From Streptomyces sp. NBC_01298 (GTDB lineage: Bacteria > Actinomycetota > Actinomycetes > Streptomycetales > Streptomycetaceae): DNA of 64,000 nucleotides. Of this stretch, positions 43,010 through 53,013 are shown one piece after another (the stretch's first letter is position 1; each line of letters begins with the position of its first letter). Below the pieces are notes generated by a model, which was not told where the DNA came from, made no database searches, and saw only the letters and a list, made by a program, of their open reading frames with translations. The position numbers and the translations under genes are program-made. The stretch is from assembly GCF_035978755.1 (NCBI RefSeq), contig NZ_CP108414.1, forward strand, positions 5,580,001-5,644,000, given 5' to 3'.

Positions 43010-44143
43010 ATGCTCGACGAGTCGCTCCTCGACGCACCTGACGATCTCGCCCGCGCCGACCGCCGCGGTCTGCTCCGCGGCGCCGCCGACGCGGGCGCAC
43101 GGGTACGCACCGCGGCCCGGCACGCCGCCGAGGCCGGTCTCGGTGACCTGCGCCCCGACGGCCGACCCCGCGCGGTCCTGATCGCCGGGCCGGGCACCGC
43201 CGCCACCGGGGTCGCCGATCTGCTCGGCGCGCTCGCCGGAGCCTCCGCGCCCGTGATCCGGCTGCACCCGACCGGCGTCGCGCACGCCGCCGGGGCCCTG
43301 CGCTGGACCCTGCCCGGCTGGGCCGGCCCCGTCGACCTGCTGCTCATCGCCACCACCGACGGAACCGAGCCCGGCCTCGCCGTCCTCGCCGAGCAGGCCT
43401 ACCGGCGCGGCTCCACCGTCGTCGCCGTCGCCCCCGAGCGCTCGCCGCTGAGCGAAGCGGTGGACGGCGCGCACGGGCTCCTCGTACCGATGGCCAAGGC
43501 CCCGTACCAGGAGTACGACGAGTCGGCCGCGGCCGGCCCCGGCGCCCTCTGGGCCCTGCTGACCCCGCTGCTGGTGCTCCTCGACCGGGTCGGCCTGATC
43601 ACCGCCGCACCGCAGACCCTGCAGCTCGTCGCCGACCGGCTCGACCGCACGGCCGAACGCTGCGGCCCCGCCATCGTCACCTACTCCAACCCGGCCAAGA
43701 CCCTGGCCTCCGAGCTGGCCGACTCCCTCCCGCTCATCTGGAGCGAGGGCGCCGCCGCCGGACCCGCCGGACGCCGCTTCGCGGCCACCCTCGCCGAACT
43801 CGCCGGGCGACCCGCACTCGCCGCCGACCTTCCCGAGGCCCTCCCGGCCCACGGGGTCCTGCTCTCCGGCGATTTCGCCGCCGGCGCCGACCCCGACGAC
43901 TTCTTCCGCGACCGAGTGGAAGAACCGCAGGCCCTTCGCGCACGCATCGTCCTGTTGCGCGACAGGCCCGCAGGCGGACTGACAGCCGCCCCTGCCGCAC
44001 GAGAGCTCGCCCTTAGCCACGACACGGCCATCAGCGAGCTCGAACCGGAGGAGGGCACAGAGCTGGAACAGCTCGCCGAACTCCTCGCCGTCACGGATTT
44101 CGCCACCGCCTACCTGGCGTTGGCCTCCGGGGGACACAGCTGA
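43010..44143 (+). CDS. Phosphosugar isomerase-like protein (SIS fold, manA-linked family)
   Basis: 377 residues with two SIS-type subdomains. The N-terminal one contains VLIAGPGTAATGVADLLGAL and a VDLLLIATTDGTEP strand-loop where a classical SIS domain binds the sugar phosphate. The later segment GPAIVTYSNPAKTLASELADSLPLIWSEG resembles the bifunctional phosphoglucose/phosphomannose isomerase fold. Mycobacteria have the homologous gene between manB and manA. A catalytic role is unproven. The ribosome site is GGAGG about seven bases before the ATG at 43010. Confidence 0.85.
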   Translation: MLDESLLDAPDDLARADRRGLLRGAADAGARVRTAARHAAEAGLGDLRPDGRPRAVLIAGPGTAATGVADLLGALAGASAPVIRLHPTGVAHAAGALRWTLPGWAGPVDLLLIATTDGTEPGLAVLAEQAYRRGSTVVAVAPERSPLSEAVDGAHGLLVPMAKAPYQEYDESAAAGPGALWALLTPLLVLLDRVGLITAAPQTLQLVADRLDRTAERCGPAIVTYSNPAKTLASELADSLPLIWSEGAAAGPAGRRFAATLAELAGRPALAADLPEALPAHGVLLSGDFAAGADPDDFFRDRVEEPQALRARIVLLRDRPAGGLTAAPAARELALSHDTAISELEPEEGTELEQLAELLAVTDFATAYLALASGGHS

Positions 44144-44182
44144 GGCGCACGCACGCGCGCCTCTCACCCAGGAAGACGACCG

Positions 44183-45355
44183 ATGGACCGCCTCACGAAC
44201 ACGATCCGCCCCTACGCCTGGGGATCGACCACCGCGATTCCCGGGCTCCTCGGAGTCGCGCCCACCGGCGAACCCCAGGCCGAGCTGTGGATGGGCGCCC
44301 ACCCGGGCGCCCCCTCCCGCCTCGACCGCGGAGCGGGCGAGCGCGCCCTCTCGGACGTCATCGCCGCCGACCCCGAAGGTGAACTGGGAGTCGCGTCCGT
44401 CCGCAAGTTCGGCCCCAGGCTCCCCTTCCTCTTCAAGGTCCTCGCCGCCGGCGCCCCGCTCTCCCTCCAGGTCCATCCCGATCTCGCCCAGGCGAAGGCC
44501 GGGTTCGAGGACGAGGAGCGGCGCGGAGTCCCGATCGACGCACCGGACCGCAACTACAAGGACGCCAACCACAAGCCCGAGCTGGTCTGCGCCCTCACCC
44601 CCTTCGAGGGCCTGTCCGGGTTCCGGCCGCCGCTGGAGGCCGCCGCCCTGCTGGAGGGCCTCGGCGTCAACTCCCTGAAGCCCTACGCCGACCTCCTGCG
44701 GGCACACCCCGAAGAGGCGGCCCTGCGCGAGGTGCTCACCGCCGTCCTCACCGCCGACCGCGCCGAGATGGCCCGTACGGTCACCGAGGCCGCGGCCGCC
44801 GCCGAGCGGCTCGGCGGCCCGTACGCCCCGTACGCCGGACTGGTCCACCACTACCCGGGCGACCCGGGGGTCATCGCCGCGATGCTCCTCAACCACGTGC
44901 AACTCCAGCCCGGCGAAGCCATGTTCCTCGGCGCCGGCATCCCGCACGCCTACCTCGACGGCCTCGGCGTAGAGCTCATGGCCAACTCCGACAACGTCCT
45001 GCGCTGCGGGCTCACCCCCAAGCACGTCGACGTGCCGGAGCTGCTGAAGGTCACCCTCTTCGAGCCCGGCGACCCCGGCATCCTGCGCCCGGAGGGCAAC
45101 GGCGAGGAGGTCTACGAGACTCCCATCGACGAATTCCGGCTCTCCCGCTTCGTCCTGGCCGCCGCCGGCGCCCCCCGGGTGCTGCCCGACGGCACCGCGC
45201 AGATCCTGCTGTGCACGGCGGGCTCCCCGAAGGCGAACTCCACGAAGTCCGGCGAACTGACCCTGGCCCCCGGCGAATCGGTCTTCGTACCGGCCGGCGA
45301 AAAGGTCGAACTGTCCGGAACCGGCACCGTCTTCCGTGCCACCGTGGTGGTCTGA
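44183..45355 (+). CDS. manA: Mannose-6-phosphate isomerase (ManA, type I)
   Basis: Converts fructose-6-P to mannose-6-P with zinc. 390 residues, starting MDRLTNTIRPYAWGSTTAIP. Zinc-site segments are visible: LSLQVHPDLAQA (Gln and His), NHKPELVCALTPFEGLSGFRP (Glu), and GIPHAYLDGLGVELMANSDNVLRCGLTPKHVDV (His). It is 39 bases downstream of the isomerase-like gene and shares its direction with manB, so GDP-mannose supply genes are clustered. A PTS gene lies about 2 kb further on. Confidence 0.95.
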   Translation: MDRLTNTIRPYAWGSTTAIPGLLGVAPTGEPQAELWMGAHPGAPSRLDRGAGERALSDVIAADPEGELGVASVRKFGPRLPFLFKVLAAGAPLSLQVHPDLAQAKAGFEDEERRGVPIDAPDRNYKDANHKPELVCALTPFEGLSGFRPPLEAAALLEGLGVNSLKPYADLLRAHPEEAALREVLTAVLTADRAEMARTVTEAAAAAERLGGPYAPYAGLVHHYPGDPGVIAAMLLNHVQLQPGEAMFLGAGIPHAYLDGLGVELMANSDNVLRCGLTPKHVDVPELLKVTLFEPGDPGILRPEGNGEEVYETPIDEFRLSRFVLAAAGAPRVLPDGTAQILLCTAGSPKANSTKSGELTLAPGESVFVPAGEKVELSGTGTVFRATVVV

Positions 45356-45448
45356 CGTACCGTCCCTCTCGGTGGCTGTGAGAATCTGCGGCCGTAGCGC
45401 GGCGTCCCGGCCCGGGGCGCCGCACCGAGGAAGGGACACATCGCAACC

Positions 45449-46393
45449 ATGAGCGCGTCGGGCGGTACCAAGGCGATCGTGGCGGCACTCGCCGCCAATC
45501 TGGCCATCGCGGTAGCCAAGTTCGTGGCCTTCGTCTTCAGCGGCTCGTCGTCGATGCTCGCGGAAAGCGTCCACTCGCTGGCGGACTCCGGAAACCAGGG
45601 CCTGCTCCTGCTGGGCGGCAAGAAGGCCCAGCGCGAGGCGACTGCGGAACACCCCTTCGGGTACGGGCGCGAGCGCTACATCTACGCCTTCCTCGTCTCC
45701 ATCGTGCTGTTCACCGTCGGTGGCATGTTCGCCATCTACGAGGGCTACGAGAAGATCCACGAGCCGCACGCGATCTCGCACTGGTACTGGCCGGTCGGCG
45801 TCCTCCTGTTCGCGATCATCGCGGAGTCCTTCTCCTTCCACACCGCGATCAAGGAGTCGAACGAGATCCGCGGCAGCCTCACCTGGGGCCAGTTCATCAA
45901 GCGCGCCAAGGCCCCCGAGCTCCCCGTGGTCCTCCTCGAAGACCTCGGCGCCCTCATCGGCCTCGTCCTGGCCCTCGCGGGCGTCGGCATCGCCCTGCTC
46001 ACCGGCAACGGCGTCTGGGACGGCATCGGCACCCTGTGCATCGGCGTCCTGCTGATCATCATCGCCATCGTGCTCGCCGCCGAGACCAAGTCCCTGCTGC
46101 TCGGCGAGGCCGCCGGTACCGAGGACGTCGAGAAGATCAAGGCAGCCGTCGTCGACGGGGACGTCGTGACCGGCATCATCCACATGCGCACCCTGCACCT
46201 CGGCCCCGAGGAGCTCCTGGTCGCCGCGAAGATCTCCGTCCAGAGCGACGACACCGCGACGGAGGTGGCCAACGCCATCAACGCCGCCGAGGCCCGCATC
46301 CGCGCGGCCGTCCCGATCGCCCGCGTGATCTACCTCGAGCCGGACATCTTCAACGCCGAGGCCGCGGCGAAGGGCACCAACCCGGGCAACTGA
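45449..46393 (+). CDS. Cation diffusion facilitator family transporter
   Basis: A 314-residue divalent metal exporter-like protein. Helices 1-2 carry SSSMLAESVHSLADSGNQGLLLLG (the HSLAD metal site) and the conserved EHPFGYGRERYIYAFLVS. A second metal-site helix follows (LPVVLLEDLGALIGLVLALAGVG, with ED in place of the usual HxxxD). A C-terminal cytoplasmic domain ends near residue 300. It resembles the SLC30A9-type branch. The altered second site makes the transported ion uncertain. A strong terminator follows. Confidence 0.9.
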   Translation: MSASGGTKAIVAALAANLAIAVAKFVAFVFSGSSSMLAESVHSLADSGNQGLLLLGGKKAQREATAEHPFGYGRERYIYAFLVSIVLFTVGGMFAIYEGYEKIHEPHAISHWYWPVGVLLFAIIAESFSFHTAIKESNEIRGSLTWGQFIKRAKAPELPVVLLEDLGALIGLVLALAGVGIALLTGNGVWDGIGTLCIGVLLIIIAIVLAAETKSLLLGEAAGTEDVEKIKAAVVDGDVVTGIIHMRTLHLGPEELLVAAKISVQSDDTATEVANAINAAEARIRAAVPIARVIYLEPDIFNAEAAAKGTNPGN

Positions 46394-46403
46394 CCCGGCG
46401 CCC

Positions 46404-46455
46404 GACGCGAAGGAGGCCCCCCCCTGCGCACACGCAGGGGGGCCTCCTTCGCGTC
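46404..46455. terminator. Bidirectional terminator
   Basis: A long inverted repeat (46404-46428 with 46433-46455), perfect apart from two extra C bases in the left C-run, closes on a short CACA loop. It separates the convergent transporter and signal peptidase genes. Confidence 0.9.
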
Positions 46456-46465
46456 ACGCGGGTGG

Positions 46466-47215
46466 TCAGTCGGAAGACGCGGCCTCGTACGACCACGTCA
46501 GCTGTCCCGGACCGGTGGGCGCCGCGTTCCGCGCCGCCTTCGCGGCCCGCCGCCGCGCCACCAGTGAGCCGATCCCGAGCCCGCCGCCGACGAGGAAGAC
46601 CGGCACACCGAGCAGGCCCACGAGCCCGACGACGTCCACCGCGACCGGCATCTCGGCCAGCGTGACTCCCCATACGGCCGACACCGGCACCGTTCCCTGG
46701 TCCCGGTTGCGGGTCCGCAGATGGGAGTCGTAGGAATTCGAGCGGTTGTCGCCCATCAGGAACATCCGCCCCTCGGGCACCGTGACATCGAAGGGAGCCG
46801 TCGCCGGCACGGCCGGGTCCTTGAGGTACGGCTCGGCGAGCGGCTCCCCGTTCAGCGTGAGAGTCGCCTGACCCGGCGCCCACGAGATGCGGTCCCCGCC
46901 CAGGGCCACCACCCGCTCGAAGACCTGCTGGCCGCTCTGTACCCCTGACCCGTCCACCCACGAGGGAGGGGCCGCGACGATCACGGCGTCCCCGTGCCGG
47001 ACCTCCGGCGGAGCGGTCCGCGCGAACCAGACCTGGTCTCCGGGGGAGTAGGAGGGCCTCATCGACTGGGACGGGACGATCGTCATCCGGTAGTCGTCCG
47101 AGAGGACGTACCTGGCCCAGCTCGCCGATCCCACGAACAGCACCGCTCCGAGCACCATGAGCACCACCGCCCAGATCCCTCTTCGCCGTCCCGGCCTGCG
47201 CTGATCCCGCCCCAT
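46466..47215 (-). CDS. Signal peptidase I-like protein with Glu at the catalytic Lys position
   Basis: A 249-residue S26-family protein with membrane helices near both ends (about 13-33 and 185-210). Box B holds the nucleophile S51 (VPSQSMRPSY), and box E MGDNRSNSYDSHLRTR is intact. In box D, however, the usual K-R-V-(I/V)-G reads VFERVVALGGDRI, so E100 stands where the general-base lysine should be. The ATG at 47215 has AAGGGGAC upstream. Either a non-standard mechanism or loss of activity is possible. True preprotein cleavage in the cell probably relies on other paralogues. Confidence 0.85.
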   Translation of the reverse strand: MGRDQRRPGRRRGIWAVVLMVLGAVLFVGSASWARYVLSDDYRMTIVPSQSMRPSYSPGDQVWFARTAPPEVRHGDAVIVAAPPSWVDGSGVQSGQQVFERVVALGGDRISWAPGQATLTLNGEPLAEPYLKDPAVPATAPFDVTVPEGRMFLMGDNRSNSYDSHLRTRNRDQGTVPVSAVWGVTLAEMPVAVDVVGLVGLLGVPVFLVGGGLGIGSLVARRRAAKAARNAAPTGPGQLTWSYEAASSD

Positions 47216-47331
47216 GTCCGTCCCCTTCGCCAAAAGCCCTGTCGGCTGGCGAAGCGTACGCAGCGCCCTCGGGCCCCGTACCACCGAGGTGGGGTACGGG
47301 GCCCGAGGGGCGTTCCGGAGGATCCGCGCGG

Positions 47332-49422
47332 CTACTGGATCTCGCGCAGCACGTCCAGGATCGCGGCCTTGCCGGGCGCGGCCTGCAGCCGCTCCCGGAA
47401 GCCGGTGTCCATCAGCTTGCGTGACAGCAGCGCCAGGATCCGCAGGTGCTCGTCCCCGGCCGCGGCCTCCGGCACGGAGATCATGAAGACCAGCCGGGCC
47501 TTCGTCCCGTCCAGCGCGCCCCACTCGATGCCCTCGTCGGACCGGGCGAAGCCCACCGTCGGGCGGGTCACCGCGTCCGTCTTGGCGTGCGGGATGGCGA
47601 TGGACTCGCCGAGGCCGGTCGTGCCCTGCGCCTCCCGGGCCAGGGCGACCCGTACGAGCTCGTCCACGTCGGTGACGTTGCCGGTCGTGGCCAGCATCTC
47701 CGCCATCTCGCGGATGGCCGCCTCCTTGGAGTCCGAGGACAGCTCCGTCTTCACGGTCTGCTCGGTGAGGTACCCGGAGAGCACCTCGGGCGGTCCGCCC
47801 GCGGCCACCGGAGCCGCGGTCGAGGCCTGGGCCCGTACGGCCGTCCCGGCGCCCGCGCCCGCGGCGGCGGTCGCGACGGCGCCCGCACCGCCGCCACCGC
47901 CCACGGGGGCGCCCGCGCCGACCAGGGCCGGCTCCGGCGAGAGGCCCGCGGACCCGCCGCCGATCACGCCCTCCCGGCGCAGCTTGAACTCGATCAGGGC
48001 GTTCGTGGTCAGCGCGGTCACGACCGCACCGGCCGCGATGGCCACGAAGAACATCGCGACGCCGCTGATCGCACCGAACAGCGAGACGATCGGACCGCCG
48101 TGCGGCACCGAGTCCTGGACCCCGGCCACACCGGCGATCGCACCGGCCACCGCGCCACCGAGCATGTTCGCCGGGATGACCTGGGCGGGCCGGGCCGCGG
48201 CGAAGGGGATCGCTCCCTCGGAGATGCCGAAGAAGCCCATGAACAGGGCGGCCAGGCCCGTTTCCTTCTCCTCGTCGCTGTAGAGCTTGCGGCGCAGCAG
48301 CGTGGCCAGGCCCTGGCCGAGCGGCATGACGGGGATGGCCGCGGCGGCCATGCCCATGACGTGGTTGTTGGTACCGATGAGGCCGACGGCGACGAGGAAC
48401 GCGGTCTTGTTGACCGGACCGCCCATGTCGAAGGCGATCATCAGGCCGATGATGGTGCCGAGCACGATCGCGCTGGAGCCGGTCATCCCGTTCAGCCAGT
48501 CGGTCAGGTGCGTGAAGACCCAGGAGATCGGCTGGCCGATCACGTAGATGTAGAACAGGCCCAGGGCCACGGTCGACACGATCGGGATCACGATGATCGG
48601 CATGATCGGCTGGATGACCTTGGGGACCTTGACCTTCTTGATCCACATGACCAGATAGCCCGCGATGAAGCCCGTCGCGATGGCGCCCAGGAAGCCGGCG
48701 TTCGCCTCGGCCCCGTAAATCTCCACGGCGTTGGCGGCGAGGAAGCCGCCGATCATGCCGGGTACGAGGGCGGGCCGGTCGCCCAGTGCGTAGGCGATGT
48801 AGCCGGAGAAGATCGGCAGCATCAGCGAGAAACCGGTCAGGCCGAGCTTGTTGACGTAGAACCAGAAGGTCCCGTCGGGAATGACCAGCCCGCCCTTGGC
48901 GTCCGCGTGCCCGCCGAGGGACAGGGAGACGGCCAGCAGCAGACCGCCCACGACCACGAACGGGATCATGTGGGAGACGCCGTTCATCAGCGCCTTGTAC
49001 GCCTGGCTGCGCTGATGGCCGCCACCGCCGGCGCCACTGCCGGCTGCCGCCGCCGTCCCGGACCGCACCGGCGCGCTCTGCGCGCGCTGGATCAGCTCCT
49101 CCGGCTTGTGGATGCCGTCCGCGACACCGGTGGAAAGGACCCGCTTGCCGGCGAACCGGTCGAGGTCCACTTCCTTGTCGGCGGCGATGATGACGGCGTC
49201 CGCTTCCCTGACATCGTTGTCAGAGAGCACGTTCTCGGCCCCGATCGATCCCTGGGTCTCCACCTTGATCGAGACGCCGAGACGGTCGCCGGCCTGCTGG
49301 AGCTTCTCCGCGGCCATGTACGTGTGCGCGATACCGGTGGGGCACGCGGTAACGGCGACGATCTTCACGGGCTTGCGCCCGCTCGCGTCCCCGCCTTCGG
49401 GAGGGCCTGCCGGACTGGTCAC
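47332..49422 (-). CDS. Fructose-type PTS permease, EIIB-EIIC-EIIA fusion
   Basis: A 696-residue sugar phosphotransferase permease. EIIB (about 19-120) has the phosphocysteine C27 in TACPTGIAHTYMAAEKL. EIIC (about 165-480) is polytopic, with GGLLLAVSLSLGG and MGGPVNKTAFLVAVGL. An Ala/Gly-rich linker leads to EIIA (about 550-696) with phosphohistidine H612 in IAIPHAKTDAV. The GTG at 49422 has GAGGAG six bases upstream, preferred over an ATG at 49497. No fruK or fruR gene is adjacent; manA nearby raises mannose as an alternative substrate. Confidence 0.93.
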   Translation of the reverse strand: MTSPAGPPEGGDASGRKPVKIVAVTACPTGIAHTYMAAEKLQQAGDRLGVSIKVETQGSIGAENVLSDNDVREADAVIIAADKEVDLDRFAGKRVLSTGVADGIHKPEELIQRAQSAPVRSGTAAAAGSGAGGGGHQRSQAYKALMNGVSHMIPFVVVGGLLLAVSLSLGGHADAKGGLVIPDGTFWFYVNKLGLTGFSLMLPIFSGYIAYALGDRPALVPGMIGGFLAANAVEIYGAEANAGFLGAIATGFIAGYLVMWIKKVKVPKVIQPIMPIIVIPIVSTVALGLFYIYVIGQPISWVFTHLTDWLNGMTGSSAIVLGTIIGLMIAFDMGGPVNKTAFLVAVGLIGTNNHVMGMAAAAIPVMPLGQGLATLLRRKLYSDEEKETGLAALFMGFFGISEGAIPFAAARPAQVIPANMLGGAVAGAIAGVAGVQDSVPHGGPIVSLFGAISGVAMFFVAIAAGAVVTALTTNALIEFKLRREGVIGGGSAGLSPEPALVGAGAPVGGGGGAGAVATAAAGAGAGTAVRAQASTAAPVAAGGPPEVLSGYLTEQTVKTELSSDSKEAAIREMAEMLATTGNVTDVDELVRVALAREAQGTTGLGESIAIPHAKTDAVTRPTVGFARSDEGIEWGALDGTKARLVFMISVPEAAAGDEHLRILALLSRKLMDTGFRERLQAAPGKAAILDVLREIQ

Positions 49423-49784
49423 TGGAATCTCCTCACGACACATGCGTTGTCCTGCGGGATCGCGCGTACAACCCGACCCAACGGCATCCTCGTCCATGTA
49501 AGGGCGTGATCAAAAGTCCGAAAGGCCCCTAATTCTCCGGCGGAAGCCCCGAACCCGGGCCGAGACTTGCCCACCGCGGCCCCAAGTCGCCTGGGCCCCG
49601 CTCGGCCGATCGGTGTAGATTCGTCATCAGTGTCAGGCGTCGCTGCTGATGGCGGTCGGGCGGTCTTCGGACCGGCCGAGGGGAGAGAGGACCCCCGACG
49701 GACTGAGCGCCTTGTGCGCCGTCCAGCGGACGGTGCGCGGCTCAGCCGTACCCACCTCTCCACCCTCACGAGGAGCAGCACCAT
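49423..49784. promoter_or_regulatory. Divergent region between the PTS gene and sahH
   Basis: A TAGATT hexamer (49616-49621) is a plausible -10 for sahH, about 165 bases before its ATG. A hairpin (CCGTCC-AGC-GGACGG, 49719-49733) lies in the predicted leader. I looked for the SAH riboswitch consensus and did not recognise it. No gene is seen. Confidence 0.4.
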
Positions 49785-51236
<1,452 letters not shown>

Positions 51237-51285
51237 TCCCCACGGATCAGCGGCACCCACGCGGCACCCCCGCAGCACCACGCGT

Positions 51286-51315
51286 CAGGCCCCCGGCATC
51301 CGTGCCGGGGGCCTG
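51286..51315 (+). terminator. Terminator of sahH
   Basis: A perfect 13-bp stem (51286-51298 and 51303-51315) with a TCCG tetraloop lies 49 bases after the sahH stop. It contains a C5/G5 core and no U tract. Confidence 0.88.
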
Positions 51316-51348
51316 CCCCGTACCCGCCCGAACCCAGGAAGACGCCCC

Positions 51349-51981
51349 ATGCCCCGAGGCCGCTACGCGCTGCACGACCCGCACGACCACACCCCCCTCG
51401 GCGAGGAGCACTTCCACTGCGCCCCGGGCCCCTCCGGCTGGCGCTACGTCTCCCAGCTCACGGCGCCCGACGGCGCGCACCGCGGCTCCGTCGACCTGGC
51501 CGTCGACGAACTGGGCCGCCCCATCCGCCTGGAGGTCAACGCCTCCAGCTGGCAGGTCCGCGGCGCCGCCATCGACGGGATCACCTGGGTGCGCACCGAC
51601 CCCGCCGGAGCCGAAGCCACCGAGGGCAACGTCCCCGGGGCCGCCGGCTTCACCGGTACCTCCCCGGCCTTCCTCGTCGCCACGGCCCGGCTGCTGCGCC
51701 TGACCCCCGGCGGTCCCGCCACCCGCGTCCGCCTGGTCGCCCTGACCGACCCCGTCCTGGCGGCCCGTACGACCGACCAGGCCTGGGCGCTCCTCGACCG
51801 CGCCGAGCACCCCACGGACAGCGGCCCGCTCCTGGTGGACGAGTACCGGGTCACGGCCCTGGACACCGGCGAGGTGCACACGGTCCACATCGCCGGCGAC
51901 GTGGTCCTCTCGGCCCCCGGCATCGAACTCGAACACCTGGAGACCCCGCCGTCGGCCTTCACCGACGCACCGCTCGGCTAG
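51349..51981 (+). CDS. Hypothetical protein
   Basis: A 210-residue, probably cytosolic protein that I do not recognise. The sequence is rich in beta strands (WRYVSQLTAPDGAHRGSVDLAVDELGRPIRLEVNASSWQVRGAAIDGITWVRTD, then VDEYRVTALDTGEVHTVHIAGDVVLSAPGIELEHLE). There is no signal peptide or membrane helix. Codon usage is typical. Its stop overlaps the stop of the convergent RDD gene within the shared CTAG at 51978-51981. Confidence 0.75.
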   Translation: MPRGRYALHDPHDHTPLGEEHFHCAPGPSGWRYVSQLTAPDGAHRGSVDLAVDELGRPIRLEVNASSWQVRGAAIDGITWVRTDPAGAEATEGNVPGAAGFTGTSPAFLVATARLLRLTPGGPATRVRLVALTDPVLAARTTDQAWALLDRAEHPTDSGPLLVDEYRVTALDTGEVHTVHIAGDVVLSAPGIELEHLETPPSAFTDAPLG

Positions 51982-52898
51982 GCGGGCGGCGCGAACCCGG
52001 TCGCCCTGGGCGGCTCGGGTACGGGTACGGGTACGGGCGCCACCGGAGCCACCGGAGCGGCGACGGGAACCACCGCCGGCGCGACCACGGCCGGCATCAC
52101 CACCGGCGCGTGCTGCCCGTACGGCACGGGAGCGGCCCCGGGAGCCGGCTGCTGCCGGAAGGCCCGCGCGGCGTCCCGCGACTGCCGTTCGTGGACCACG
52201 GCCATCAGGAAGGCGGCGGCCGGCACCCCGACGGGCGGCGGAGCCCCCGTACGCGCCACCAGATCGTCCGCGAGCCGGGCCGCCATCGAGGCACCCACCT
52301 GCGGATCCAGCTGGTTCATGCGCGTCAGGTACTGCCGGATCGCCAGCCACAGCCCGTCGGGCACCGCGGACAGGTCCAGCCCGCCGAACCGCCCGGCCAG
52401 CCACGGCGGCGGCGGAGGCACCGGCATCACCCGCGCCCCCGGCACCCGCTCCCGGATGACCAGCGTCCCCGCGAACACGTCCCCGAGCCGCCTTCCCCGC
52501 TCGGAGAACAGCGAGGCGATGCACGCCACCGACCCGAAGGTCATCAGCAGTTCGAAGACCCCGAAGGCCCCGCGCACCAGCGCGTGCCGGAAGCGGATCG
52601 GCCCGCCGTCGTCACGCACCACGCGCAGCCCGCACGCGAGCTTGCCCAGCGAGCGCCCGTGGCTCAGCGTCTCCACCGCGATCGGCACGCCGACCAGGAC
52701 GAGGACGAACGAGGCCACGGACACGGCCGCCCGGGCCGCCCCGTCCATCGACGCGGTGGCCAGCACGAGCCCGATGGAAATGAGCAGGTACCCGGCGACG
52801 TACACGAGCAGGTCCAGCAGGATCGCCAGCGCCCGGCTCGGCAGCCTCGCCGGTCGCAGCCCCAGGACGACCGCGTCCCCCGTCACCAGATCGCTCAC
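51978..52898 (-). CDS. RDD-family membrane protein
   Basis: 306 residues. The RDD domain (about 20-160) has three membrane helices with LPSRALAILLDLLVYVAGYLL carrying the R..D pair, GRSLGKLACGLRVV and RHALVRGAF. A soluble stretch and a Pro/Val/Ala-rich tail (VVPVAAPVAPVAPVPVPVPEPP) follow. The GTG at 52898 gives VSDLVTGDAVVLGLRPARLPSR. It is divergent from the SpoIIM-like gene, a pairing also known in mycobacteria. The function of RDD proteins is poorly known. Confidence 0.9.
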   Translation of the reverse strand: MSDLVTGDAVVLGLRPARLPSRALAILLDLLVYVAGYLLISIGLVLATASMDGAARAAVSVASFVLVLVGVPIAVETLSHGRSLGKLACGLRVVRDDGGPIRFRHALVRGAFGVFELLMTFGSVACIASLFSERGRRLGDVFAGTLVIRERVPGARVMPVPPPPPWLAGRFGGLDLSAVPDGLWLAIRQYLTRMNQLDPQVGASMAARLADDLVARTGAPPPVGVPAAAFLMAVVHERQSRDAARAFRQQPAPGAAPVPYGQHAPVVMPAVVAPAVVPVAAPVAPVAPVPVPVPEPPRATGFAPPA

Positions 52899-53013
52899 CG
52901 ACGCACACCCTTCACGTGACCTGCCCCGCCCCATCGGCCTCCAGTCTGCCAAGCTGACGAGGCAAGCAGTAGGAGAAACCGGTAGGGACCAGGGGCAGGG
53001 GAGCGCCAACCGC

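Noticed and set aside
42986..46198. A 1070-codon minus-strand open frame opposite the isomerase-like, manA and transporter genes
   Set aside because: It is antisense to three well-supported genes and has Gly/Asp/Gln-rich composition with no domain; it is a GC-driven shadow.
49498..49784. SAH riboswitch upstream of sahH
   Set aside because: The region is long and structured enough to raise the idea, but I could not find the conserved SAH riboswitch core; a covariance-model search would decide.
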